This document shows, piece after piece, positions 7,750-15,112 of a stretch of DNA of 19,256 nt. Origin of the DNA: an uncultured Lachnospiraceae bacterium (GTDB taxonomy: Bacteria; Bacillota; Clostridia; Lachnospirales; Lachnospiraceae); assembly GCA_934437985.1 (NCBI GenBank), contig CAKSBI010000038.1:1-19256 (forward strand). Direction: 5' to 3'. Made by a program: the position numbers and the translations under genes. The notes beneath the pieces are model-generated. The model was not told where the DNA came from and searched no databases. It saw only the letters and a list, made by a program, of their open reading frames with translations. Each line of letters opens with the position of its first letter. The first letter of the stretch is position 1.

Positions 7750-8376
7750 ATGACAACCAGGCAGGAGGTGCTGGATTTCGGGTTATCGTTTCCGGGTACA
7801 TATCAGGATGCTCCATTTCATGATGCTAACTGGCAGCTTGTAAGAGTGAATGCAGGTAAGAAAGTGTTCCTCTGGACTTATGAACGTGACGGTTATATTA
7901 ATATCAATATTAAGGTTGACCCGGAGTGGCGTGATTTCTGGCGTAACACATACGAGGCAGTCATTCCGGGATGGCATCAGAACAAGGAACACTGGAATAC
8001 GGTTATTCTGGATGGCTCCATACCGGATGATGATATAAGAAGAATGATATCCGAAAGCTATAATATTGTAACTGATACGCCTTCAAAAAGAATATATGAA
8101 GCTGTAAAAATGATTCCAAAAGGCAGGGTTGCAACGTATGGACAGGTGGCTGAGATGGCGGGAGACAGGAAGATGGCAAGGGCAGTTGGTAATGCATTAC
8201 ATAAGAATCCTGAACCGGGGGTAATACCATGCCACAGGGTTGTTAATTCAAAAGGAGAGCTTGCCGGGGCGTTTGCCTTTGGGGGTGCCGGCGTACAGGC
8301 CGGGCTGCTTGAATCAGAGGGTGTCAGAGTTGTGGATGGTGTAGTTAATCTGAAGAAGTATGGTTTTATCAATTAA
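7750..8376 (+). CDS. MmcQ/YjbR-domain protein fused to an O6-alkylguanine alkyltransferase C-terminal domain
   Basis: A 208-residue two-domain protein. Residues 1-105 resemble the MmcQ/YjbR fold (DUF419), including FPGTYQDAPFHD and a GWHQNKEHWNTVIL segment. Residues 110-208 match the DNA-binding, active-site domain of methylated-DNA-protein cysteine methyltransferases: KGRVATYGQVAEMAG helix-turn-helix, arginine finger R144 in ARAVGNA and active-site C161 in PCHRVV. Because Cys is kept, not Trp as in alkyltransferase-like proteins, real alkyl transfer is plausible. The usual RNase H-like N-terminal domain is replaced by MmcQ. The start is the ATG at 7750, six bases after AGGTGGTG; a GTG at 7738 lies inside that site. 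Exact substrate is unknown. Confidence 0.88.
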   Translation: MTTRQEVLDFGLSFPGTYQDAPFHDANWQLVRVNAGKKVFLWTYERDGYININIKVDPEWRDFWRNTYEAVIPGWHQNKEHWNTVILDGSIPDDDIRRMISESYNIVTDTPSKRIYEAVKMIPKGRVATYGQVAEMAGDRKMARAVGNALHKNPEPGVIPCHRVVNSKGELAGAFAFGGAGVQAGLLESEGVRVVDGVVNLKKYGFIN

Positions 8377-8400
8377 ATTATAACGGAGAATATTAATTAT

Positions 8401-10020
8401 ATGACAATTAAGTTACTTATTGTTGCTATTGTAATCTTTGCGTGTGTATTATTAAGCAAGATATCGGGAAAACTTGGCATACCAATGCTTTTATCGTTTA
8501 TTTTGCTTGGAATGCTGTTTGGTTCAGATGGGATTTTCAGGATTCCATTTGATAATTATGCATTTGCTGAACAGATATGCTCTGCTGCATTGATCTTCAT
8601 AATGTTTTATGGTGGATTTGGAACTAATTGGAACCAGGCGAAGTCGGTTGCAGTCAAGTCAATTTTATTATCAACCTTAGGTGTTGTTATTACGGCATCA
8701 CTCACAGGAGTATTTTGCCATTATGTCCTTGATATGGAGTGGACGTGCAGCCTGCTGATAGGTTCACTGATCGGTTCAACAGATGCTGCCTCCGTATTCT
8801 GTATACTGCGCTCAAAGAAGCTTAATCTGAAATATAATACGGCGTCATTGCTTGAGGTTGAAAGCGGAAGTAATGACCCATGTGCATATATGCTTACTGT
8901 TACTCTTATTTCAATAGCTAATGGCAGGGCAGGCGGAGCGCAGATAGGTATATTAATTGTGGAGCAGATTGTATTTGGACTCCTGTTTGGATTTGTTATC
9001 GCAGCAATTTCGGTATATGTTCTTCGCAGAATCAGATTCACTACGGAGGGATTTGATGTAATATTTGTGGTTGGTATAGCTTTGGCATCATATGCGCTGC
9101 CACAGCTTGTTAATGGTAACGGATTTTTAAGCGTCTATATTGTGGGAATTGTCATTGGTAATATAGATATTAATAATAAAAAGAGTCTTGTTCATTTTTT
9201 TGATGGAATTACGGGACTTATGCAGATGCTACTGTTTTTCCTGCTTGGACTGCTTTCATTTCCATCAATGCTGCCACATGTCGTACTGCCGGCTGTATTG
9301 ATATCACTTTTTTTAACATTAATTGCAAGACCTGTTGCAGTTGCAATTGTTCTGGCACCTTTCAGAAGTAAGCTGAGTCAGATACTGCTTGTGTCCTGGG
9401 CCGGGCTTCGTGGCGCTGCGTCAATCGTGTTCACTACAATGGTGGTTGTAATGACAGATATTGACTATGATATTTTTCATATAGTATTCTTAATTGTATT
9501 ATTCTCAATTACAATCCAGGGAACACTACTTCCATATTTTGCCGAAAAATTAAATATGATAGATAATAACGCTGATGTCATGAAGACATTTAACGATTAT
9601 TCGGAAGAGGTGCCTGTGAGGTTCATACAGTTGAATATTCCTTCGGAACATGAATGGTGTGAAAAAAAGATTAAAGATATTATACTGCCGCCGGAATCAC
9701 TGATTGTATTGGTTAAGCGTGGATCTGAAAGCATCATTCCCAATGGTGAAACGATACTGCAGGAGGAAGATACATTGATATTATGTGCCACTTCCCCGGA
9801 AATAATCGATGACACATCCTTAACGGAGATATGTCTTGATGACGACAGCAGGTACACCGGTAAGCTGATATCCGAGATACCACGCCGCGACAATTCACTG
9901 ATCATTATGATTCAGAGGGGTGGCCAGGTTATTATTCCTAATGGTGGTGTAAGATTGGAAGCGGGAGATGTGATTGTAATTAACAGGGTCAAGTCCTTAG
10001 CAGCAAAGAAAATGGCGTGA
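8401..10020 (+). CDS. CPA1-family K+(Na+)/H+ antiporter with two TrkA-C domains
   Basis: A 539-residue membrane protein. About 385 residues form roughly twelve hydrophobic segments of a monovalent cation/proton antiporter, ending near PYFAEKLNM. Ion-site motifs are visible: GSTDAASVF at 125-133, ESGSNDP at 154-160 (the Asn-Asp pair of electroneutral CPA1 carriers) and SWAGLRGAASIVF. The soluble tail (about 405-539) holds two RCK_C/TrkA-C repeats, each with an IIPNG...L..ED/AGD pattern, which in relatives bind a regulatory ligand. Architecture is closest to NhaP2/CvrA-type K+/H+ antiporters. GGAG lies 12 bases before the ATG, a rather long spacing. It starts 24 bases after the alkyltransferase fusion, so it is likely the last gene of that unit. 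Na+ versus K+ preference cannot be read from sequence. Confidence 0.92.
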   Translation: MTIKLLIVAIVIFACVLLSKISGKLGIPMLLSFILLGMLFGSDGIFRIPFDNYAFAEQICSAALIFIMFYGGFGTNWNQAKSVAVKSILLSTLGVVITASLTGVFCHYVLDMEWTCSLLIGSLIGSTDAASVFCILRSKKLNLKYNTASLLEVESGSNDPCAYMLTVTLISIANGRAGGAQIGILIVEQIVFGLLFGFVIAAISVYVLRRIRFTTEGFDVIFVVGIALASYALPQLVNGNGFLSVYIVGIVIGNIDINNKKSLVHFFDGITGLMQMLLFFLLGLLSFPSMLPHVVLPAVLISLFLTLIARPVAVAIVLAPFRSKLSQILLVSWAGLRGAASIVFTTMVVVMTDIDYDIFHIVFLIVLFSITIQGTLLPYFAEKLNMIDNNADVMKTFNDYSEEVPVRFIQLNIPSEHEWCEKKIKDIILPPESLIVLVKRGSESIIPNGETILQEEDTLILCATSPEIIDDTSLTEICLDDDSRYTGKLISEIPRRDNSLIIMIQRGGQVIIPNGGVRLEAGDVIVINRVKSLAAKKMA

Positions 10021-10028
10021 CCTGCTCG

Positions 10029-10064
10029 TTTTTATCATACGGGGCATTGCCTCCCTGATAAAAA
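10029..10064. terminator. Hairpin following the antiporter gene
   Basis: TTTTTATCA (10029-10037) pairs perfectly with TGATAAAAA (10056-10064), with a further imperfect GGGGC/GCCTCCC inner helix. It begins nine bases after the antiporter stop. In the plus direction the T-tract lies inside the stem rather than after it, so terminator strength is uncertain. Confidence 0.55.
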
Positions 10065-10096
10065 ATGAGACAGAATCATACAAAATCTGTCTCATT
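10064..10096 (-). terminator. Intrinsic terminator for the minus-strand small membrane protein gene
   Basis: AATGAGACAGA (10064-10074) and TCTGTCTCATT (10086-10096) form an 11-pair stem with an 11-base loop. Read on the minus strand it is followed directly by a run of T (complement of the A run at 10060-10065). It lies 57 bases beyond the stop of the 77-residue gene and between convergent genes, so it may also stop plus-strand transcripts. Confidence 0.8.
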
Positions 10097-10152
10097 GTAA
10101 TTATAAGCCCAAATTATAATGGTTATCAGCCATATAATTATAGATATTGTTG

Positions 10153-10386
10153 TTAATCCTCGATATCATCAATGATATCATCATAATAATCATCATCAAA
10201 ATCATCGAAATAATCTTTTGAAAGAAACTTATAGACAGCAACACTGATACCGGCAATAACAGCTACAATACCAACAATTGAAAGAGCAGTAATGATACAC
10301 TTTTTGCTCTTTTCCTCTTCTTCCTTTTTGTGAAAAAGCTCGTTAAGCTTAAGTGTGTTAGTAATCTCATCAATTTTATTTCCCAT
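10153..10386 (-). CDS. Small single-pass membrane protein with an acidic tail
   Basis: I do not recognise this 77-residue protein. Residues 1-30 are polar and end in a charged KKEEEEKSKK patch, 31-52 form one strongly hydrophobic segment with Gly and Ala, and 58-77 are almost entirely Asp, Glu, Tyr, Phe and Ile. By the positive-inside rule the N-terminus is probably cytoplasmic and the acidic tail outside. The hydrophobic stretch is too far from the N-terminus for a typical cleaved signal peptide. It has a good ribosome binding site (AAAGGGG), its own extended -10 promoter and its own terminator, so it looks like a genuine gene. The acidic tail could bind cations, but this is speculation. Confidence 0.8.
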   Translation of the reverse strand: MGNKIDEITNTLKLNELFHKKEEEEKSKKCIITALSIVGIVAVIAGISVAVYKFLSKDYFDDFDDDYYDDIIDDIED

Positions 10387-10420
10387 AGTAAAAGTACCCC
10401 TTTCGTTAATGATTTATATT

Positions 10421-10429
10421 ATTATATCA
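10421..10429 (-). promoter_or_regulatory. Extended -10 promoter of the small membrane protein gene
   Basis: On the minus strand the sequence reads TGATATAAT: a perfect TATAAT (complement of 10421-10426) with the TG of an extended -10 element. No good -35 box is seen 17 bases upstream, which fits extended -10 promoters. It lies 35 bases before the ATG. Confidence 0.6.
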
Positions 10430-10468
10430 CATTACTTATAATTCTACTACTATTTTTTAGACGGTTCA

Positions 10469-12790
10469 TTAAATGATTTTGGTAAGCTTTGCATATGAGG
10501 CTTTCATTCTGCGCATACCAAGCTTGGCAAATTCTATGCTTACATCGTAATCAGATTCATTCCTGGTAATATCACGGACTATTCCTTCGCCAAATTTGAT
10601 ATGCTTAACCTTATCACCGACAGAGTATGTAAGCTGGAATGAAGACGTTTTAGGAGTGTGGTTCCCTTTACTGATATAAGGGTTATTGGTAAACAGATTA
10701 GACTTCCCGCTGCCCTTTTTCGCATATGAATCGTACTTCATCTCAGGATTAAATGTTACATCACGTTCAGGTATATGTATTGTATGCTGTGGATAATCAC
10801 CTGATACTGATTCTGTAATAAGATACCGTGGTATCTCATTGATGAATCTTGATGGTGGATTGAACTGGATATCACCATTCTTACGTCTTCTTGCAGCACT
10901 TGATATGGTAAGCTCATCCATTGCCCTTGTAATTCCAACATAACAAAGTCTTCTTTCCTCCTCAATGTCAGAAGGATCATTGGAATATAAGGCCATGGCA
11001 GAAGGAAAAAGGTTCTCCTCCATCCCGCAAAGAAATACATATGGAAATTCAAGGCCTTTGGCACTGTGGAGTGTCATAAGGAGAACGACATCAGTGTCTT
11101 CGTTAACTGAATCTATATCAGCTACAAGTGCAATATTCTCCAGAAAATCTGACAGAAGAGAAGATGTATCTTCGCCATCAGGCGAATCAACGGACTCTTC
11201 AAATGAAGCAGCCTTATTGATAAGCTCTTCTATATTCTCAATACGTGCCCGGGCTTCATCTGTTCCTTCAGCCTTAAGCCCATCCATATATCCGGTATCA
11301 TCAAGTATTGTATTGATTAATTTTATAACGCCGCAGCCCTCAACCGAGAGAAGTGCCCTGTAATGCTCAATAAGATTAATAAACGGACGGAGCTTACTTA
11401 CAGAACGTCCGATACCATCAATGAATCCGGCATCAAGTAAAGCATCATAAAAGCTGATGTTATGCATATCTGCATATTCTGTGATACGGTTAATGGTTGT
11501 CTGGCCGATACCACGCTTTGGCACATTAATAATACGTTTGACAGCCACGTCATCCATACCGTTATCAATTGTTTTAAGGTAAGCTATAATGTCCTTGATC
11601 TCTTTTCTTGAATAGAAATTAATGCCCCCGACAATCTTATATGGAATATTCATATTGATAAATGCTTCCTCAATAACACGGGACTGGGCATTAGTTCTGT
11701 ACAGTACAGCATGGTCATTATAATTAAGGCCATTATTAATGTGGCTTCTTATGGCAGATGCGATTCCTTCTGCTTCATCATAATCACTGTTATATCTTAC
11801 GTAATTGATAGGTGTTCCCTCACCCTTGCTGCACCAGAGCTTTTTATCCTTCCGCATTGTGTTATTGGATATAACTTCATTAGCTGCGTTAAGGATACTC
11901 CGGGTAGAACGGTAATTCTGTTCAAGCTTGATTACCCTTGCTTCAGGGAAAACCTTTTCAAAGTTAAGTATATTGTAAATATTGGCACCACGGAACTTAT
12001 ATATAGACTGGTCATCATCACCAACAACACAAAGATTGTGCGGTGAAGCAGGGTCATTGCCGCCGGCCATAAGCTTAATAAGCTCAAACTGGGCAGTATT
12101 GGTATCCTGGTACTCGTCAACAAGTATGTACTTAAAGCGGTTCCTGTAGTAATTAAGTGCTTCCCTGTCTGTCCTGAAAAGCTCAACGGTCTTCATGATA
12201 AGGTCATCAAAATCAAGGGCATTACTGTTCTTAAGCCTGTTCTGATAAGCTGTATAAAGCTTAGAATAACGTTTCATATTGAAATCATCACCTGCTTCAT
12301 CCGCAAACTGTTCAGGAGTTATAAGCTCATTCTTCTGTGCAGAGATGCGGTTAAGGGCCTTGCGGTCGTTAATTACTTTGGTATCATAATTAAACTGCTT
12401 AATAAGCTCCTTCATAACAACCCTGCTGTCATCAGTATCATATATTGTAAAATTCCTGGAATATCCAAGCGAATCAATGAATCTCCGTAAAATTCTTACA
12501 CACATTGAATGAAAGGTGCTTACCCATATATTCTCAGCACCATATCCGACTATCTTATCAACACGCTCACGCATCTCCCTTGCCGCTTTGTTGGTAAATG
12601 TTATAGCTATAATATTCCATGGTTCAACATGCCCTGCAGCCATAAGATGCGCAATTCTATGTGTAAGCACTCTTGTCTTGCCTGAACCTGCGCCTGCAAG
12701 GATCAGGAGAGGACCGTCAGTATGGGTGACGGCTTCAAGCTGCATGTCATTGAGACCGGCATATATAGCATCTGTATTATAAGTATCCAT
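10469..12790 (-). CDS. pcrA: ATP-dependent DNA helicase PcrA/UvrD
   Basis: A 773-residue superfamily 1A 3'-5' helicase for repair, plasmid replication and removal of stalled RNA polymerase. Motifs in order: Q motif LNDMQLEAV, Walker A GAGSGKT (33-39), TFTNKAAREM (64-73), DEYQDTN (225-231), GDDDQSIYKFRGA (257-269), QNYRS (291-295), TLHSAKGLEFPYVF and EERRLCYVGITRA. The C-terminal VGDKVKHIKFGEGIV segment is the Tudor-like RNA polymerase binding domain seen in Gram-positive PcrA. The start is the ATG at 12790, with AGGGGG five bases before it and an N-terminus like that of known PcrA. An in-frame ATG at 12832 lies at the predicted transcription start and would be leaderless. It is slightly longer than Bacillus PcrA. 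Confidence 0.97.
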   Translation of the reverse strand: MDTYNTDAIYAGLNDMQLEAVTHTDGPLLILAGAGSGKTRVLTHRIAHLMAAGHVEPWNIIAITFTNKAAREMRERVDKIVGYGAENIWVSTFHSMCVRILRRFIDSLGYSRNFTIYDTDDSRVVMKELIKQFNYDTKVINDRKALNRISAQKNELITPEQFADEAGDDFNMKRYSKLYTAYQNRLKNSNALDFDDLIMKTVELFRTDREALNYYRNRFKYILVDEYQDTNTAQFELIKLMAGGNDPASPHNLCVVGDDDQSIYKFRGANIYNILNFEKVFPEARVIKLEQNYRSTRSILNAANEVISNNTMRKDKKLWCSKGEGTPINYVRYNSDYDEAEGIASAIRSHINNGLNYNDHAVLYRTNAQSRVIEEAFINMNIPYKIVGGINFYSRKEIKDIIAYLKTIDNGMDDVAVKRIINVPKRGIGQTTINRITEYADMHNISFYDALLDAGFIDGIGRSVSKLRPFINLIEHYRALLSVEGCGVIKLINTILDDTGYMDGLKAEGTDEARARIENIEELINKAASFEESVDSPDGEDTSSLLSDFLENIALVADIDSVNEDTDVVLLMTLHSAKGLEFPYVFLCGMEENLFPSAMALYSNDPSDIEEERRLCYVGITRAMDELTISSAARRRKNGDIQFNPPSRFINEIPRYLITESVSGDYPQHTIHIPERDVTFNPEMKYDSYAKKGSGKSNLFTNNPYISKGNHTPKTSSFQLTYSVGDKVKHIKFGEGIVRDITRNESDYDVSIEFAKLGMRRMKASYAKLTKII

Positions 12791-12838
12791 TATATCCCCC
12801 TGTATATATGTATAATACGCATCTGCGAACATATGTTT

Positions 12839-12867
12839 AGGATAACATATTTACATATAAATGTAAA
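12839..12867 (-). promoter_or_regulatory. pcrA promoter overlapped by an inverted repeat
   Basis: On the minus strand TTTACA (complement of 12862-12867), a 17-base spacer and TATCCT (complement of 12839-12844) preceded by TGT give a good promoter with an extended -10. A perfect inverted repeat, TTTACAT-ATAA-ATGTAAA at 12850-12867, covers the -35 box and part of the spacer and could be an operator. It resembles neither a clear LexA site of Gram-positives (GAAC-N4-GTTC) nor another site I can name. Confidence 0.65.
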
Positions 12868-12901
12868 GCGGTTAAGGTAAAACTTTTAATAACTTATAAC
12901 A

Positions 12902-14803
12902 TTATTTTTTCCTGAATGTCTGACTGGTATTGTAGAGCCTGCCGCCTGATTCAATATATATTGTATAGCAGCCGGGGCTGATATCCCGTGTCTGGTTGAT
13001 GATATAATAATGCTCGTTACCAAATATCTTAGGCTTTTTCTGGGTGGTCTGTGAATGATCATGTATGTAGCTGCGGTGTCTGCCAACATAGTAAACACGC
13101 TGTATCATATGGTCTTTACAGTATATAAGTATAAGCCCGTTATATATCCTTATTGATAATTTCCCCAGGGCATCGCCCGGGTTTTCAGCATTATTGCGTA
13201 ATCCGGCAGTGTCACCTTCGTATTTTTTTACAGTGGGAAGCGTACCCTTTATTTCAGGGCAGAATGTCCTGTCATTAAGCCTGATATTAATATTATCAGG
13301 AAATGAATAGCCTCTGTAAAATGATTTTTTCATTGAATATTGGTTTATCAGCATTCCTGATAATCTGTCGAATTCATTTACAGAGCCGGATTCCGAACCA
13401 TCCTCATCGACATGATGCCCATTCATTGCGAATAATCTGTCATTTTTAACGAATGCGTTAGACCTTATTGTAGATTTTTTTAAACTGTATTCATGGCAGA
13501 GGGAAAATGCCATGTTGGTTTCATCAATGTTATATATCCGGACATAGGAGAGCGGGTCATTGTCAAATGAATCAACAGGCCGTCTTTTTGCAATATGATT
13601 GTCATATACTATTATCTGGTCCAGGTTATCTGCAAGGTAATATGCAGCATGTGCCTGATAAAAATATGGTGTATTACCTTCAGGCTTTAATACTAATTGT
13701 CTATACGGAGTATTTTCCCATACTGCGGGGTCACACATTATCCATTTTATCTGCATTGTTTCCCAGTTGATCTTGATAACCGAGTGTATATTTCTGGCAC
13801 AGATCAGGACACAATTATCCCTTTCGTGATAAGAAACGGTATTAAGGTGCGCCCAGTCGATAATATTCATATAAGGATGATTATGTAAAATATTGCCAAG
13901 ACAAAGTTTTTTGATAACTTTTCCGTTTTCACGGTCTATTTCAATGATCATATCTTCAATGGAATTATTTAATGAGCTTGATAACGATAATATATTACCC
14001 CCGGGTCTCATTTCACACCCGTCATGATGGATTCCACAGGGTATGAGATATTCATTGTATACATGTCCCATATAATCCATTTCGTACATTATGGCAGAGT
14101 GAGGGTTGCTGATCGTTGGTACGCAGATATTGTCTGACAGCAGCAGAAAATGTCCATTCAAAAGAGGATACAGTCCGTATGACTTTGTTTTTTTCTTAAG
14201 GTAATAACGTATCTCACCTTTTTCATCAAAGGCAAAAGGATACCTTGTGCTGCCACCAAATATCAGTGTTAACGGAGAGGCTGACCTGTCAGTATGTTTT
14301 ACAACAGAAACATTATTGCTGATGCAGTCCGGTATACCACCGGTATGTATTGTTATGTTAAACCGGCTGAGTACTGCGGCTCCGTGTTTTATTGTTAACC
14401 CGACTATATTGGATGAACCGGCATGCAGACCACAGACCGGGATAATATGCCTGTCTGTCTCAGGGTATGCGGCGCAGCATATACAGTCATCACCGGATAT
14501 GGTTACCCCGCAGGGCTTTGCTGTCTGAAATGCTATAAGTGCGGTAAGGGGTGCTGTATGATACGGATTGATAATCACAAGAACCTTATTCTCATTGTAC
14601 TTACCCGAATTAAGAAGTATATTGATGGCAGTATCAATCCTGTCAGTCATATTTAGGATTGATTTTTTCTCTTTAATCTTTGTCTTAATGCCCGGTCTGG
14701 CCTCAGGTACTAATATATTAACTATATGCATGAAGTCTTTTCCGGTATATATATGATATTTTTTATTCCTGATATGGTTGAGTACATACGATTTTATAAA
14801 CAT
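12902..14803 (-). CDS. Arylsulfate sulfotransferase (AssT family) without a signal peptide
   Basis: A 633-residue PAPS-independent arylsulfotransferase, moving sulfate from a phenyl sulfate ester to another phenol. The N-terminal beta domain contains NPYHTAPLTALIAF (79-92). A six-bladed propeller follows with GIHHDG (H259/H260), DWAHLN (H319), CARNIHSV (R337) and YQAHAAY (H385). These correspond to H252, H356, R374 and the sulfate-accepting H436 of E. coli AssT; the His-Arg spacing of 18 is the same. The start is the ATG after GGGAGG, and an in-frame stop lies upstream. Residues 1-40 are charged with no hydrophobic core, so no Sec signal is seen, unlike the periplasmic E. coli enzyme. It lies upstream of pcrA in the same direction. 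Natural donor and acceptor are unknown. Confidence 0.88.
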   Translation of the reverse strand: MFIKSYVLNHIRNKKYHIYTGKDFMHIVNILVPEARPGIKTKIKEKKSILNMTDRIDTAINILLNSGKYNENKVLVIINPYHTAPLTALIAFQTAKPCGVTISGDDCICCAAYPETDRHIIPVCGLHAGSSNIVGLTIKHGAAVLSRFNITIHTGGIPDCISNNVSVVKHTDRSASPLTLIFGGSTRYPFAFDEKGEIRYYLKKKTKSYGLYPLLNGHFLLLSDNICVPTISNPHSAIMYEMDYMGHVYNEYLIPCGIHHDGCEMRPGGNILSLSSSLNNSIEDMIIEIDRENGKVIKKLCLGNILHNHPYMNIIDWAHLNTVSYHERDNCVLICARNIHSVIKINWETMQIKWIMCDPAVWENTPYRQLVLKPEGNTPYFYQAHAAYYLADNLDQIIVYDNHIAKRRPVDSFDNDPLSYVRIYNIDETNMAFSLCHEYSLKKSTIRSNAFVKNDRLFAMNGHHVDEDGSESGSVNEFDRLSGMLINQYSMKKSFYRGYSFPDNINIRLNDRTFCPEIKGTLPTVKKYEGDTAGLRNNAENPGDALGKLSIRIYNGLILIYCKDHMIQRVYYVGRHRSYIHDHSQTTQKKPKIFGNEHYYIINQTRDISPGCYTIYIESGGRLYNTSQTFRKK

Positions 14804-14822
14804 ATTCCAATTCCTCCCTTTA

Positions 14823-14876
14823 CTGCCATATATTTTAATGTTAACATATGGCAGGTGTTATACATGGATATGTCAA
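14823..14876 (-). promoter_or_regulatory. Sulfotransferase promoter with a 9-bp inverted repeat
   Basis: On the minus strand a perfect TTGACA (complement of 14871-14876) is followed after 17 bases by TGCCAT (complement of 14848-14853), a weak -10. The -10 is embedded in CTGCCATAT, one arm of a perfect 9-base inverted repeat whose arms are 14823-14831 and 14846-14854. The other arm ends eight bases before the GGGAGG ribosome binding site. The repeat could be an operator covering the promoter or a leader hairpin. Confidence 0.5.
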
Positions 14877-15012
14877 TTCGGGTTTTAAAATGAATGGTTT
14901 GTGTCATAAATATGTTACATCTGATAAAAGCCGGCACAATAATGTCAGAAATGTTTTAAAGAAATTACAGCATTATAGTTTTTAACTATGGACAATTATA
15001 ATTATAATATAT

Positions 15013-15041
15013 TTCACAAATACTGAAAAATATATTATAAT
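15013..15041 (+). promoter_or_regulatory. metF operon promoter
   Basis: TTCACA at 15013-15018, a 17-base spacer and a perfect TATAAT at 15036-15041 match the housekeeping consensus at 11 of 12 positions. Transcription would begin near 15048, giving a leader of about 65 bases before the metF ATG. Confidence 0.75.
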
Positions 15042-15112
15042 AATATTATGACAGCCAGCTATAAGCTTGATCTTGGTATATTATTAAAAAAATATGAGAG
15101 GATAACTGTATT

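Larger units (their letters stand above)
14804..15112. other. Divergent intergenic region between the sulfotransferase gene and metF
   Basis: This 309-base AT-rich gap holds a promoter candidate for each flanking gene. I looked for a SAM-type riboswitch or T-box ahead of metF and saw no recognisable conserved core, and the metF leader is only about 65 bases. The middle (about 14880-14990) holds no gene or structure I can name. Confidence 0.5.

Noticed and set aside
8058..8372. Minus-strand open frame of about 104 codons opposite the alkyltransferase fusion
   Set aside because: Its composition is a mirror of the real gene and it has no start signals or known motifs.
14877..15112. SAM riboswitch or T-box upstream of metF
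   Set aside because: No recognisable conserved core, specifier loop or terminator was visible, and the promoter leaves a leader of only about 65 bases.
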